From the NCBI GenBank assembly GCA_033807695.1, contig CM066306.1, positions 3,534,001 to 3,598,000 on the forward strand: DNA of 64,000 bases, written 5' to 3'. A program made the position numbers and the translations under genes. This DNA comes from Daedaleopsis sinensis. Lineage: Eukaryota > Basidiomycota > Agaricomycetes > Polyporales > Polyporaceae. The notes under the pieces were generated by a model that was given only the letters and a program-made list of their open reading frames with translations, did no database searches and was not told the DNA's origin. Below, piece by piece: positions 46,001 to 57,159 of the stretch; position 1 is the first letter of the stretch, and every line of letters begins with the position of its first letter.

Positions 46001-48866
46001 AGGGCACGCCCGAGTCGTCGCCCGTCGAGCGCACGTCCCGCGCGACATACATCATGCCCGCGCTGCCCCCCATTCGCATCTCGACGGGCGGCTCCGACTT
46101 TTCCGAGTTCTCGGGCTACTTCAAGGCGCTCGACGACGCGAATGCCGCGAGCGCGGGCAAGCAGGACGGCGGGCGGCTCAAGCTCGACCTCACACTCACC
46201 GCGCCCGACTCGGCGGCCGCGGCGGCCGCGCCGACGACGCCGAAGAGCGACATCACCGTGCATGTCGCCGTGGCCGAGGCCGAGGAGACCCCGATGAAGC
46301 GCAGGCCGCCGCCGAACCCCACCGATGCGGACCGGAGCGGGGCGACGAGCCCTGCGTCGTCGAGCAGCCACGACTACGTCTACGTGGACAACGCGCGGCG
46401 GTCGGGCGAGCGCGGGCGCGAGCGGGGGCACCGGCACATGCGCGTCGACTCGAACGCCGGGCGCGTGAACGGGAATGGGAACGGGGCGGCGCACATCACG
46501 GTCACTGCGCCGGGCGACGGCGTCGAGGCGCTGCGGCGGACGCTACAGGATGCGGTGGTCGGCGCGTCGGAGCGGGGCGCGGCGCAGGTGGCGCTGGACG
46601 CGAACCTCGTGCTGGCGATCATCAATGCGCTCGAGCAGCAGCAGAACGAGCACCAGGACCTCCGGCGGAACTTGGACGGCATGAAGGTGCGTTAGTTGCA
46701 TGTGCTCCGCTGGCGGAGCACACACATGCGCAATAGAGTCCGATGCTAATGCGGCGATTGCACTTCAGCGGCAGAGCAAGCAGTACATCGAGGGTCTGAC
46801 AGTTGCGCAGACGGAGTACGACCGCGAACTCAAAGCACGACGGGACGCCGAGGCGGAGGTGACGCGGTTGCGCGTGCTGCTTTCGGGCCAGGCTGTTCGC
46901 CTGACAGCGATCACGGGTGACTCGAAACGCCAGGAGGCGCAGAGGCAGCTCGCCCGCGAGCTCAGCGACCAGATGTCTTCCCTCGAACGCGATCTCTCGA
47001 AGCTGAAGGTCGAGCGCGACATGACGATGGCCGAGGTCGAGCAGCTCTCTGCTTCACGAAGGTGCGTGTGCCGCTATGGTCTAGTCAGCTATGACGTATG
47101 AGCGGCGGTTGATTCGTCGTCTTCTCCTTATCGTGTGTGCAGCTCCTCGTCTGTTGCTGACGGTGAGGAGGGCGGGGCGTCGCTCACGCGGGCACTCTCG
47201 ATGCGCTTCGATAACATCAAGGTGCAGTACAAGCACGAGCTCATCCCTCTCAACGAGCAGCGCGAGATTCTCACCCGCGAGATCGCGGAGCTCAAGGCGT
47301 CCCGCGACGCCATCCTCGAGGAGACGACCGTACTCAACAAGCGCAACGAGGAGCTCGCACAGCTCAACTCGCAGTACCAGCGCCGCCTGGAGGCCAAGGA
47401 CGAGAACGTGCTGCAGGAGCGCCAGACGAACTCGTTCGACCGCGCGCGCTCGCCCCCAATGCTCAACGCGTCCGTCTCGTCGACGACGCTTGCGCTCTCC
47501 GAGGAGTCGTCCGACACTAAGTATGTCAAGATTTCGAAGCCGGATGTGCAAGACACGCCGCAGCCCCGCCCGCGCTTCATCAAGTGGCCCGGGTCGAAGG
47601 CCCCGAAGGAGAACGTCGGGGTCGCGAACATGAACCTCGGCTCGGTCACGAACCTCAACAACGCGGTCGCGTTCAGCGCGGACCCGAGCAGGTCCAGGTT
47701 GCGGAGCGACCACGTCTTCCAGCAGATCAGCTTGATCAGGCCCGCGCGGTGCGACTGCTGCGGGGAGAAGATGTGGGGATCGTCGATCCGGTGCGCAAGT
47801 GAGTCCCTTTCGCGGTCCGCTGGTTACTTGTGGCGCGACAGGCGGCTGACGTTTGTGGCCTGGGGGCGGTAGATTGCAGCGTCGCTGTGCACACCCGTTG
47901 TGTCAGCCACGTCGCCCTAACGTGCTCGCAGCAGCAGCCCGTCAGGGAGGACCCGCAGGCGCCGATAGCGCCACTACGTAAGTCATTCTATGGCGGGGTG
48001 AGCTGCACCTTGACTGCGGTCGTCTGACGGACCGTGTGTTCTATTGCAGCGCCATCGATGTTTGGTCGTGACTTGGTCGAGCAGGTGCGCGCTGATTCTA
48101 GAGACGAGCACAGGATGGTCCCCGTGATTGTCGAGAAGTGCATCGACGCCGTGGACAACATCGGTGAGTCCAGCCGCGCCTCGTCGATATATACATTGTG
48201 CACATGCTTATTTCTTCCGCTTCAGCGCTCGAGTACGAGGGCATCTACCGCAAGACCGGGGGTTCCGGCCAGTCTAAGATGATCACGCAGCTCTTCGAGC
48301 GCGGCGACTACACGTCGTTCGACCTGCGGGACTCGGATCGCTTCAACGACATCTGCAGCGTGACCTCCGTGCTCAAGTCCTACTTCCGCGCCCTCCCCAA
48401 CCCGCTGCTGACGTACGCACTCCATGACAAGTTCATCAACGCTTCTACCATCCGGGACCTCACGATCAAGGCGAGCACGTTCATCGAGCTCGTCCGCGAG
48501 CTGCCTGCGGAGCACTATTACACTCTCCGGGCTCTGATGCTCCATCTATACCGGTGCGTGTGCTTCACGTTATATCACGAGGCTGCGTGGACGGGGGACT
48601 GACTGGCCGCATCTAGGATCTGCGAACGGAGCGAGTGCAACCTCATGCACGCCAGAAATCTCGGCGTTGTCTTCGGACGTGAGTCTCCTATCTATCGTAC
48701 CACTGATAAACGGATACTAACGTCCGCCTCCGCAGCGACGCTCATGCGCTCCCCGGACCCGGGCGCCGAGTTCAGCGACATGGCGGGCAAGGCGCTGTGC
48801 GTCGAGTGGCTGGTCGAGAACGCGCCCCGCATCTTCGAGGCCCAGCTGCCAGAGCACGACGACTAA
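43023..48866 (+). CDS. LIM-C1-RhoGAP protein (Rga1/Rga2-like)
   Basis: Ten exons: 43023-43174, 44162-44594, 44656-46686, 46769-47061, 47143-47798, 47873-47977, 48050-48163, 48226-48553, 48617-48678, 48736-48866, giving 1434 aa. Two LIM domains come first: CPGCKRSVVDENGG ... HVDCFKCAKC (from 32), then CNVCKQPILDEAIMTGDDSY ... CMDCH. A Ser/Pro-rich disordered region spans about 190-870, followed by a coiled coil (about 880-1090). A C1 zinc finger follows (about 1158-1208: ISLIRPARCDCCGEKMWG, CVSHVALTC). The RhoGAP domain contains arginine finger Arg1270 in YEGIYRKTGG. It should stimulate GTP hydrolysis on Cdc42/Rho and so control polarity and septation. The first intron is 987 nt and interrupts LIM1 between its second Cys and its His. 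ATG 43059 is an alternative start. Confidence 0.95.
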
Positions 48867-49919
48867 CCGCTCAGTAACTGTTATTTCCTATTTGTCCCCC
48901 CGCCTTGCCCTCCCGGACCGCTCCAACCCCCTCCCCCTGCATGCTCGCTCAGTGTGGTCGTGCGTAGCCCTGTAGAACAGAACCGCGCATCGTGTATCAA
49001 AAGCCCCATCTTCCTCGTTCTACCCTCTTGTTTACCTATCGCCCTGTTGCCTTGTCTGTCTCTTATATGTCACTCGATCTCATTCATTTCGTTGGGTTCT
49101 TCTTTCGGCGGATCACGGTGGACGACTACCCTCCACCGCATGTTCATATTCATGTTCATATTCACGTTCAGATCCACGTTCAAATCCCCGCTCTCGTTCC
49201 TCCTTCGATTCTGCGCCCGGTCGTTAGGGCGCCCGGCCGGGCTGCGGCCTTAACCGTTTATACTATTCCTACCCTACACCCCTCCTGTGTGAGCAGCAGC
49301 AGCAGCAGCACCCCACCGCGTACCACTATCCCCGCCCCGCCCCGCCCCGCCCCCACGCGTTCCCCGCCCCCCGCGCAGTCTCGCCGTCGCCGTCGCCGTC
49401 TCCATCGCGCCACGACATCAGTAGCTATCTATACCCGAGCTTTATGAGTATGTATACCACCCTAGCACCGGCTTCCTCGATATCACTATCACACCACTGT
49501 CTCCAAGCAAGTTTGCTGCGCGCACCGTCCGATCGAACCGAGCGAGGTTCGCGATCCGTGCACATGCACATGCACATTGCGGTGGCATGTACATATGTTT
49601 ACATGTATGCGCCCCCGTGTGCGCGCGTCCGTTTCCGTAGGTAACGATCGTTCGAATTCGAAGCCAAGGGTATGTAGGGATACATGAGCGACAGAAGCAA
49701 GTGGATAAATATAGTACGAAAACAAGCACGGTGCACAGGCGGTCAGCAAGCCAACAATGCAGCACAGCGGTAACAAAGCAGGGTATGTGGTGAGGCGACA
49801 GGCGGTATGCGATATGCGATATGCGGACTCGGAAGGCGGAAGGGGGGGAGAAGGGGTCCAGGGAAGGGCAGGGCAGGGAGTGCAATCCCGCCCGGCCCTC
49901 AGATATCGAATATCAGATA
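48867..49919. other. Convergent intergenic region rich in simple repeats
   Basis: About 1.05 kb between the RhoGAP and BTB 3' ends. The first half is C+T-rich. It carries TTCATR-type repeats (49142-49183), (AGC)n (49292-49310) and CCCCG units (49331-49353). No gene is supported. Confidence 0.55.
49142..49353 (+). repeat. Cluster of short tandem repeats
   Basis: Three microsatellite-like tracts: TTCATR hexamers at 49142-49183, AGC triplets at 49292-49310 and CCCCG pentamers at 49331-49353, all in the presumed 3' region of the RhoGAP gene. Confidence 0.75.
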
Positions 49920-52023
49920 TCAGAGCATCTCCCGCGAGCGTTTGCCCCGCGAGCTGGACTCGTGCATGCTGCAGTAGAGGAAGTGGCGGCGGGGGCCGAT
50001 CGTTGCGCTCCCGGCGACGGCGGGCACGCGCGTGCCCAGCGGCGCGGTGTCCGTCCCGCTGCCCCGCACGCCGAGGGAGAACATGCGGTCGAACACTGCG
50101 GAGCCACAGGGGGGGTAGGGGGACGCGGACACGGACACGGACACGGAGAGAATGGAGTCGGTCAGCGTTGGGATCGCGCGCGTGAAACGGTATGAAGGCG
50201 AGGAGGAAGACTGGAATATGGGATGTATCAGAGGGAGACTCACAGGTCGCGATGAACGCCTTCGCGGTCGTTTGGCAACTGAGGTGCGTGAGCGAGAGCG
50301 GGGGGCTGACGCCCTCGAGCGTGCGTAGGTAGCGGAAGACCATTGACGGTTGGCAGGGCCCTGTGCGCGCAGGGGCGGGGATCAGCCGTCGCGCACATGT
50401 CAGAGGAATGCGGACCGACCGAAACGGAAGACGGCCTGGTACGCCTGCCGCCACTTCTCTTCGAGGAGACGCGCGCAGTTCGTGGAGTCGGGACAGGACG
50501 CGCACTAGGGTCCCCGGGGAGCGCTGTCAGTGTACGGATTCTGTCGTCCCCAACGGACAGCATAGAGCGATTCGGATGGGACGTACACACTGGTACTCCT
50601 TCGCGATCTGCACGAGGCCGAGCTTGAGCACGCGCTCGAGGAACCACGTCCGCCTGCCAATCAACCGTTCCGGTCAGCGCGGAACAACGTACAGCGACCA
50701 ACGTCCGGGGCATCGCACCTCTTCTCGAGCTTCAGGAGCGTGGCTTGGCTGAGTGTCCCGAGCTCCTCCTCGGACCAGCCGCCGGGGTTGTCGAGCACGA
50801 AGCGGCTGGACTCGCGATAGAGTTCTTCCTCGTCGAAGAGCTCCGCGATGCGCATCGCCTTGATCGGCCGCCCCGCCGCGTGCGTGAGCAGGAACGTGAG
50901 GCACTCGGTCTGCAGCGCGGAGACGTGCAGCTTGTGCGAGATGTTCATGAGCCCCTCGACGTTGTTCCAGGTGATCGTGCACACGAGGCTCCATTAGATA
51001 TGTCAGTACATGCGCGTCCCCGATGTGCATTCAAGCCCGAGACACGCACTGTGGGTACACGAACTTGAGGAAGTCATGGAAAGTGCTAGCCTGCAGGCGC
51101 GCTTGTGTGAGGGACGGGCGGGAATGATAGACACGACCGCACCCACCTTCTCTTCCTTGAGAACGATGATCGCGTCCGGACGCTTCTCCTTCTCCCTCTC
51201 CTTCACCTGCCTCCGGGGTGCGCGCGGAGGGGTCGGGGTCGACGGCGCTGACGCCTTCCCGTCCACGTCCGGGGCCTTTGCCTTCCCTTTCTCCGATGGG
51301 GTGGTCGGGCTCGTCGGGCTCGTCTTCTCGAGCTTGCTCAGGCTGTCCTCGCGCGCCCTCGCCTTGTCCTCGGAGCTCGCTTCGACGTCGCTCCCGCTGC
51401 CGTCGATGTCCACGTCCAGGTCGAGTTCATCCGGGTCCATGTCCGGGTCCATCGGCGCGAACGTAATCTCGGAGTGCGTGTCGAGCGTGGACTGCCCGCC
51501 GGGCACGGAGGGCGGCTGCGAGATGGTGATCACGGAGGACACGGACTGCGGCCTGCCTGTCTCCTTCTCCGTCTCTGCCCAGCCACCGCAGAGCGCGGCC
51601 TGGAAGAAGGCAGAGGCGAAGTAGAGAACCTCCCTGTGCGCCCTGGGGAGATACAGATGCAGTTTCAGCGCAACGGTCGACGCGTCGAGGGTGTGGGCGG
51701 CAGGAGAGCGGCTGAGGGGTGGGTGCGCACCAGAACGTAGTGGACTCGACAACGATCTTGACGTTACCGGGAAACTTACTGGTGCGGGTGAAGGTCTCGT
51801 CGAGCTCTATGGGGTCGTCCATGTCGCCGTTTGTGCTGAGAGAGGAGGCGATCTCGTCCGACTCGCAGCCTTCGATGTACCAGGAGGGCGAGCCGGCGGA
51901 CCTGAAGATGCCTGCCGCCGCGGCGTGAGTCTCAGTGGGGGAGCTGAGGGAGGCGGAAGGGTTGTGTGAGTTCGGGCCCCTTGAGTTACGGGCAATGAGT
52001 ATATGCGGAGGATTCATCGTCAT
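49920..52023 (-). CDS. BTB/POZ-domain protein
   Basis: Eight exons: 51731-52023, 51147-51642, 51050-51090, 50719-50988, 50587-50653, 50420-50504, 50244-50360, 49920-50095, giving 514 aa. The BTB fold starts at about 85 (FPGNVKIVVESTTFWAHREV, LYFASAFFQAALCGGWAE). It is then split by a long acidic/Ser/Pro insert (about 120-245, including MDPDMDPDELDLDVDIDGSG) before its second half (ASTFHDFLKFVYP). A BACK-like helical part follows (ISHKLHVSALQTECLTFLL, AMRIAELFDEEELYRESSRF). Further on is a Cys cluster (YQCCASCPDSTNC), and it ends RSREML. BTB proteins can act as Cul3 adaptors or dimerisation modules; no partner is predictable. Intron 50096-50243 contains a GGACAC hexamer repeat. The two starts at 52023 and 52017 differ by two residues. 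Confidence 0.87.
50127..50146 (+). repeat. (GGACAC)n in BTB gene intron
   Basis: About three units of the hexamer GGACAC within the last intron of the BTB gene. Confidence 0.8.
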
Positions 52024-52143
52024 CTCCTGCACTCGTTCCTTGACACCGTCTTAGGTTGACCGCATCCAACTACTACTTGTACTGGCATATCAGCCTCGCC
52101 AACTTATCACTACGACATCCATACTACACTGTAAGTATACAGC

Positions 52144-52226
52144 GGCGCTATAGTGTAGTGGTTATCACCCGGGATTCTGACTTCGGAACCGTTCCCGTGA
52201 CCCAGGTTCGATCCCTGGTAGCGCCT
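52144..52226 (+). tRNA. tRNA-Gln (anticodon CUG) with intron
   Basis: The acceptor stem GGCGCTA (52144-52150) pairs with TAGCGCC (52219-52225). The D arm is GTG...CAC. The anticodon stem CGGGA (52170-52174) pairs with TCCCG (52193-52197), with anticodon CTG at 52177-52179. The T arm is CCAGG-TTCGATC-CCTGG (52202-52218), which includes the B box. An 11-nt insertion at 52181-52191 lies right after position 37, the canonical tRNA intron site, and removing it leaves a 7-nt loop. A T run (TTTT) shortly downstream, after CTCTC, is the likely pol III terminator. It lies 120 bp from the divergent BTB gene start. Confidence 0.95.
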
Positions 52227-52231
52227 CTCTT

Positions 52232-52236
52232 TTGTT
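52232..52236 (+). terminator. Pol III T-run terminator
   Basis: CTCTCTTTTG just downstream of the tRNA-Gln gene contains a four-T run typical of RNA polymerase III termination. Confidence 0.6.
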
Positions 52237-52344
52237 TTATGTGATACAAGAGAAACGGTTTCGCCAAGGTCCACAACGACTAGAAAGTCTACCGAAGAGC
52301 TTATTTGTTGAGCGGATAGTGATAAGACAGACGATAATCGAACA

Positions 52345-54837
52345 CTACATGAACTCGTCAAGTGTCATATTACCGCTTGTGGCCTCAGGCACACTCGTCA
52401 ACCTGGAGCTCGACACCGACTTCAAAGCCTGCGTATGGTCCGACAAGTGAGACGTAGATAGCGATGGCGCGGCATAGTCAGGCCCCAGCGTCGTCGAGGC
52501 TACTCTTGTAATCCTCGTGATGGCGGTCCTTGGCTTGGCATCTTGAGGGACAGCGACGGACTTGTACATCTCCAATTCAGCGCGAAGCTCGTCGTTGTCC
52601 GCCAGCACCGCTTCTCGGTCGCGCGTGGACAAGAGCAATTTCTACCGGGCAGAGTCCACAGTCAAGCCGAGCACGCGAAGGATAACATGGTACGGATCTG
52701 GACTGACCTGCTTCGTTTCGTGCAGTTCGCGGCGGACACGGTCGAGGTACACGATCCGCTGCGCAGGATTGTTGTGGCCGAGGATCTCGGCGTTGAACTT
52801 GCTGAGCCGCTGCGCCTCGACTTCAGCTAGCGCATTCTTCGCGACGAGCGCATCGACTTCGGCCATGAGGCTATTGTAGGCCTCTTCGTACTTCTCTGCG
52901 TCAGCGAGGTCCGAGCTGAGCCTGCAGAAAGGTGAGTCCCACGTATATTACCAAGGCGAATGAGGCCACTCACTGCTCGACTTCGGCGCGCAGGAACTGC
53001 TCAGCTTGCTTCGCCTGGGCCAGCGACTTGGTTAACCGTTGCCTGGCTTGCGTCTCCTCCCGCAGGCTCTGTTCTGCCCGTGCGACCTCAGCCTGCTTGT
53101 CCACCACGACGGTCTGTAGCTCCTTCTTGAGAGACTCGATGCGAATGTTGGACTCCGCCAGAGATGCTACCGACTCGGCGAGCACGCGCTGCCCTTCAGC
53201 ATGCTCGGCCTGTACTCGAGACAGAGACTCGGAGAGCTGAGTTCGAACGCCCTCGGCTTCAGCGAGCTGCTTCTCGTGCTGGACGAGCTTAGCCCGGCAC
53301 GCCGTGATGTCCTTGATCAGCACGGAGGCGTGGAAGAGCAAGGCCTCCTTCTGCAAGCGGTCGAGCGTGGCCCATTGCTCAAGATCACTTTGGATTACAC
53401 GACAAACATCGAGGTCGAGCGATCGCTGTTGCTGGAAAACGGCTGCTGCATCCATCGCAAGGGCCTGCAGATTGTCGGGCAAGGACTGCGCCACTCGAGA
53501 CATCTCGTGGAGAGAACTCCGGTACGAGTCCGCTTCCTCTTGAGCGTCCCGGACTTGGGTAGCTAGGAACGCGCTCTCCTCCTTGGTCTGGCGAATCAGG
53601 TGTGCAAGCTCGTGAACCTGTGCGTCGCTATTGGCAAGCTTCCTCTCCAGCCGATTGTTGCGGAGTTGCAGCGCGGTGAACTCGTGCTTCACGCGCTGGT
53701 GTTCGGTGAGGGAGATAGTGGTCGAGGCGAGTCGACCATACTCCGCTGCCACACGAGCAAGGGAGGAGCGGTGCTGTTCGAGTTGGGCAACAAGTTCCTC
53801 CTCGGTATCTTCAGCACGAGACTCCAGCCGCTGTAACGCGTCGCGGGCTTTCTCCGCCTCCTTCTCAGCAGCGCGCCACTTGCTCTCCACGTCTGCAGCA
53901 GCCCCGAGTGCCTGCTGCACCCGTCCGTCCGTCGTGGCCTTAGCTTCCTGCAACCTCGCCTCGACACCCTCACGCTTCTTCTTCTCCACGGCCAGCGCCT
54001 TATCCAGGTCCGCGACCTTCCTGTCTCTCTCCCGCACCTCCTCCTTGCGCCTCGCTTCGATCTTGCGTGCCTCCGCCGCGTCGCCCTGCTTCGCGGCCAG
54101 CTGCGTGCGTTCGTGCTCGCTCGCCCTGAGCTTGACGCGGAGTTCGCGGAGGTCCGCCTGCTCTGCCGCGCTCGTCTTCTTCAGCTCCTGCACGCGCGCG
54201 TCGAGTGCTTCGTTCTGTTTCTTCAGTTTCTCGGCGCGTTCGGTCTGCTCAGCGGCTGCTCGCTGGGCGCGGTTCAGCTCGACCTTCAGCCGTTCCTGTT
54301 CGAGGTGGTGCTGCAAAGCGTGCCGTTGGGCATATGACGGCCGACGATCCGTTCGTGGAAGGACTCACAGCTTTCTTCTCCTCTAAGTGTGCCTTCTCCA
54401 ACTCCTCGAGCTTACGTTGCAGCATGACTAGCTTGTCTGTCGGGGTCGTGCTTGAGGTCCGTGTAGGTGGTCTATTCTGGCCAGCGATCACTTCGGTATC
54501 GTATCCGCCTGGACCTGCGCATCGTTGGCCTTGCTCGTACGCATGAAGACGGTGCCGCTTACCTGGAACGTCAGATGGCTTGTCTTTGTCGAATCGGTTA
54601 GTCTTCTCAAGGAACGCCCCTCTCTTGTATGCGTCGAATTCGGGGTCTTCAGATGAGCAATCAGCAAAGGCTGCGGCAGAGTACAGATATGTGAATGTAC
54701 ATGCCGTGGATATCGTATGCTCCCGGTCCTGGAACATCGTTCCCTGCAGTGTTGCATGTTCAGATTCTGGAAATAGACGTCGAGGAGAAGGCGAAGTGAC
54801 CTTTGGCGGCGGGGAATCTTGTTCCTCTCGAGAACAT
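52345..54837 (-). CDS. Long coiled-coil protein with HMMR-C-like segment
   Basis: Seven exons: 54801-54837, 54705-54743, 54563-54646, 54369-54514, 52974-54310, 52708-52921, 52345-52641, giving 717 aa. The N-terminus MFSRGTRFPAAKGNDVPGPG contains VPGPGAYD and a second copy VPGPGGYD, a Pro/Gly-rich repeat typical of SHIPPO-like proteins, around DPEFDAYKRGAFLEKTNRF. From about 85 to 610 it is almost uninterrupted coiled coil rich in Glu, Lys, Arg, Ala and Gln. Near 590-615, AEILGHNNPAQRIVYLDRVR resembles the C-terminal segment of hyaluronan-mediated motility receptor (HMMR/RHAMM), a spindle-associated protein. A microtubule or spindle role is inference. The intron at 54647-54704 needs a GC donor to join DIH to DPEF. 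The C-terminus is Ser/Thr-rich. Confidence 0.83.
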
Positions 54838-55132
54838 TAGTTGTCGTTAGTGTCGTTAGTGGGGTGTCTGGCAGTGGTAAAGTGCTTTAGCCACTCGGTA
54901 GTTGTCGAAGATAGATGATGTGCGTCAAAACACAACTTGAACCACACAGCGACGCGAACGCGTCGCGCTAAGCTGATACCACGTGATCGAGTTTACGGTA
55001 AGCGCTCTTGTACTCCCACTGGGAAGACGTGAAGTCTTGAAGTTGTGCAGAACCAAGTGCCAAGTTCTGAGCCCTAGTAGAGCAGCTCCAAAGGATAACG
55101 ATCTATTCTAAAAAAAACATGTCTGCTTCATC
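54838..55132. other. Intergenic, upstream of the coiled-coil gene
   Basis: 295 bp between the coiled-coil gene start and the NmrA-like gene stop. An A-run (AAAAAAA, 55111-55117) is present. No gene is supported. Confidence 0.4.
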
Positions 55133-56298
55133 TCACATCTCGCGCAACTGATCCTCGACCGTCTTCCACTTCCACAGCCGTTCTCCCGGGTTTACGAGTT
55201 CGTTCCCGTTGTCTTGTGAAAAGTCCGCTTTTCCCTCCGCATGGAGGACTCTGCATGTACAGTTGTCTCACAGAACTCAAGTATACTCCGCTGAATTGCA
55301 TGCTTCACTGACCTGACAAACTCGAAGATCAATTCGGCCTTCCGTTGTTGAACCGACTTCTTGTAGGCAGCGAGGTCCTCGATGACGAGCTCCCCGGTCG
55401 GGATGCCCTTGACCCGCGCTACGGTATCGCGGATGTCCTCGTAGTTGACGTTATCCCCGACGATGCGGATCTCTTCGGGGACGGATGCCGAGGTCCTAGG
55501 GTCGAGTGCGAGGATGGAGAGCTGGACGAGCGCACGCCCGATGTCGTATTCGGACGTAAAAGCGAATTTGGTCCTTGGGTTCTCAAGCGCGGTGTATCTG
55601 TTTGCCTTGATGTCGATGCCAACTAATGGAGCAGGATCAACATGTGAGCATGCATTAAGGATGATTCACCACGCACGATAAGGCTCGAGGGCCATTTCCA
55701 AGAATGTGCCCGTGTATAGTGCGATGACCTTGGTCTTCGTACCATTTGTCAGACCGCGGGTCTCAGCTGCGTATACCCGCTTGCTCCTCCATTCGCCATG
55801 CTCGTATACCGGGAAGTCATTTAGTTTGTAATCTCTATGTAGCAGGTGAGTCAGTGGACACGCAAAGCTCAGTCCGGAACCCAAGGCCACGCACAACCCA
55901 AATTCGCTCATGAAGAACACTTTCACTCCGTTGCTAACCGAAGCCTTCGTGAGCTCGGTCTTGTACTCGTTCGGCACCCTCGTTGGGAGGCAATTCACGA
56001 CCACATCGACACCGGCGAGGAGCTTGTCGAGCGGCTCGTCAAGAGAGCGCGGCTCACCGCCTTTAGCGGCGAGCTCTTGGGCTTTCGGGGAAGACACATT
56101 GCGAGATATTATGCGTATAGTCGAGAATGAGGTGTTCAGCTTTTCTAGAAACATCAGGCTAATTGGATGGCCTACGCATAACCGAGGACTCAGTAAGCGA
56201 GCGCAACTATGAAATCCAGAGTTAAAGTACTCACCAATATCGCCTGTGGCCCCGAAAATAGCGACAGTACCTTTGACAGTCGACAGTGAGGCGGACAT
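55133..56298 (-). CDS. NmrA-like / isoflavone-reductase-like NAD(P)-binding protein
   Basis: Five exons: 56235-56298, 55898-56171, 55677-55834, 55313-55622, 55133-55250, giving 307 aa. The Rossmann nucleotide-binding motif GATGDIGHP (Gly16, Gly19, Gly22) opens the protein. RIISRNVSSPKAQEL and DVVVNCLPTRV follow, then VKVFFMSEFGDY at the substrate-side strand. A C-terminal half (IDIKANRYTALENP, FTSEYDIGRALVQL, IRIVGDNVNYEDI) is characteristic of NmrA/PCBER-type atypical short-chain reductases. The extended SDR Tyr-x3-Lys catalytic pair is not obvious. Such proteins are either reductases of aromatic substrates or redox-sensing regulators; I cannot tell which. It ends VEDQLREM. An ATG slightly upstream is out of the conserved alignment, so 56298 is chosen. 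Confidence 0.9.
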
Positions 56299-57159
56299 TG
56301 TGTTTCCAGATATTGTGAGCAATGTATGAGTAGCTGGAGTACTGTTTGGCTGTGAGTTGGGATCACTAGGCCGAACAAGACTCCATCTTTATACTACTCA
56401 CCACCATTTCCCGTGCATCGGCCGTCGCACCATGAAGGCTCATGTAGCATTTGCCACGTTAGCCGTAAGAGACCTGTTTGACGCACCTGGACATTCTACA
56501 AGCGACATGGACTTGACTTGGGATTGGCTATCTGTATACTGACGCCCCAAGCCACGGAGGAGTTTGTCGTCGCTCAGGTGTTGCGATTCCCCATGTCACC
56601 GGTGTCGGCAATTCATGGAAGGAGAAGCAGGCCTGCCACACGATGTGCAGTGTTCACTGAAGTCTTGCCGAGGATTTCAATCTCCGTCAGCATTGGTTCG
56701 GTGAACGAACTTCTCGCCTCGGTGATCACAAAGCAGAATACGAGCTGAACGCCGGTGCTGGTTTAATGCGCCGAATTCAAGCCAAACTAGTCATTGGAAT
56801 CCTCAATCATGTAAACGGCACGAACCTCGCCAGCCCTGCTGCATGTATGTAGCACCTCCTTGCGCCATTATTAATAGCTCCTACCAATGCGCCCATGTAA
56901 AATAGGTTGTCGCAAGCAAGATTCGGCATTGAGAACGAGTCGGACTCTATTAGTCAAGGATTCAAATGCCGGCGAGTCTCGTGGAAGTCGCGCACTCATA
57001 TGTTGGGCATCATGATGAATGACATTTTGTGCACCGGCAGCTGGCAGGCGAAGAGATCAATGAGTCAGGTTAGTGGTAGAATACATGTGTACCTTGGGAC
57101 GATATGGTAATATTCAAGCGGTAAAGTATGAATCCAGCAAGAGATTCTCGGTAGAGCGT
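56299..57159. other. Intergenic between NmrA-like gene and F-box paralogue B
   Basis: 0.86 kb with no supported gene or repeat. Confidence 0.5.

Noticed and set aside
44145..46736. Long alternative frames inside the RhoGAP gene (for example 347 codons at 45.7-46.7 kb)
   Set aside because: Arg/Ala/Gly-rich shadows of the GC-rich coding exon on both strands; the real frame is continuous and contains the conserved domains.
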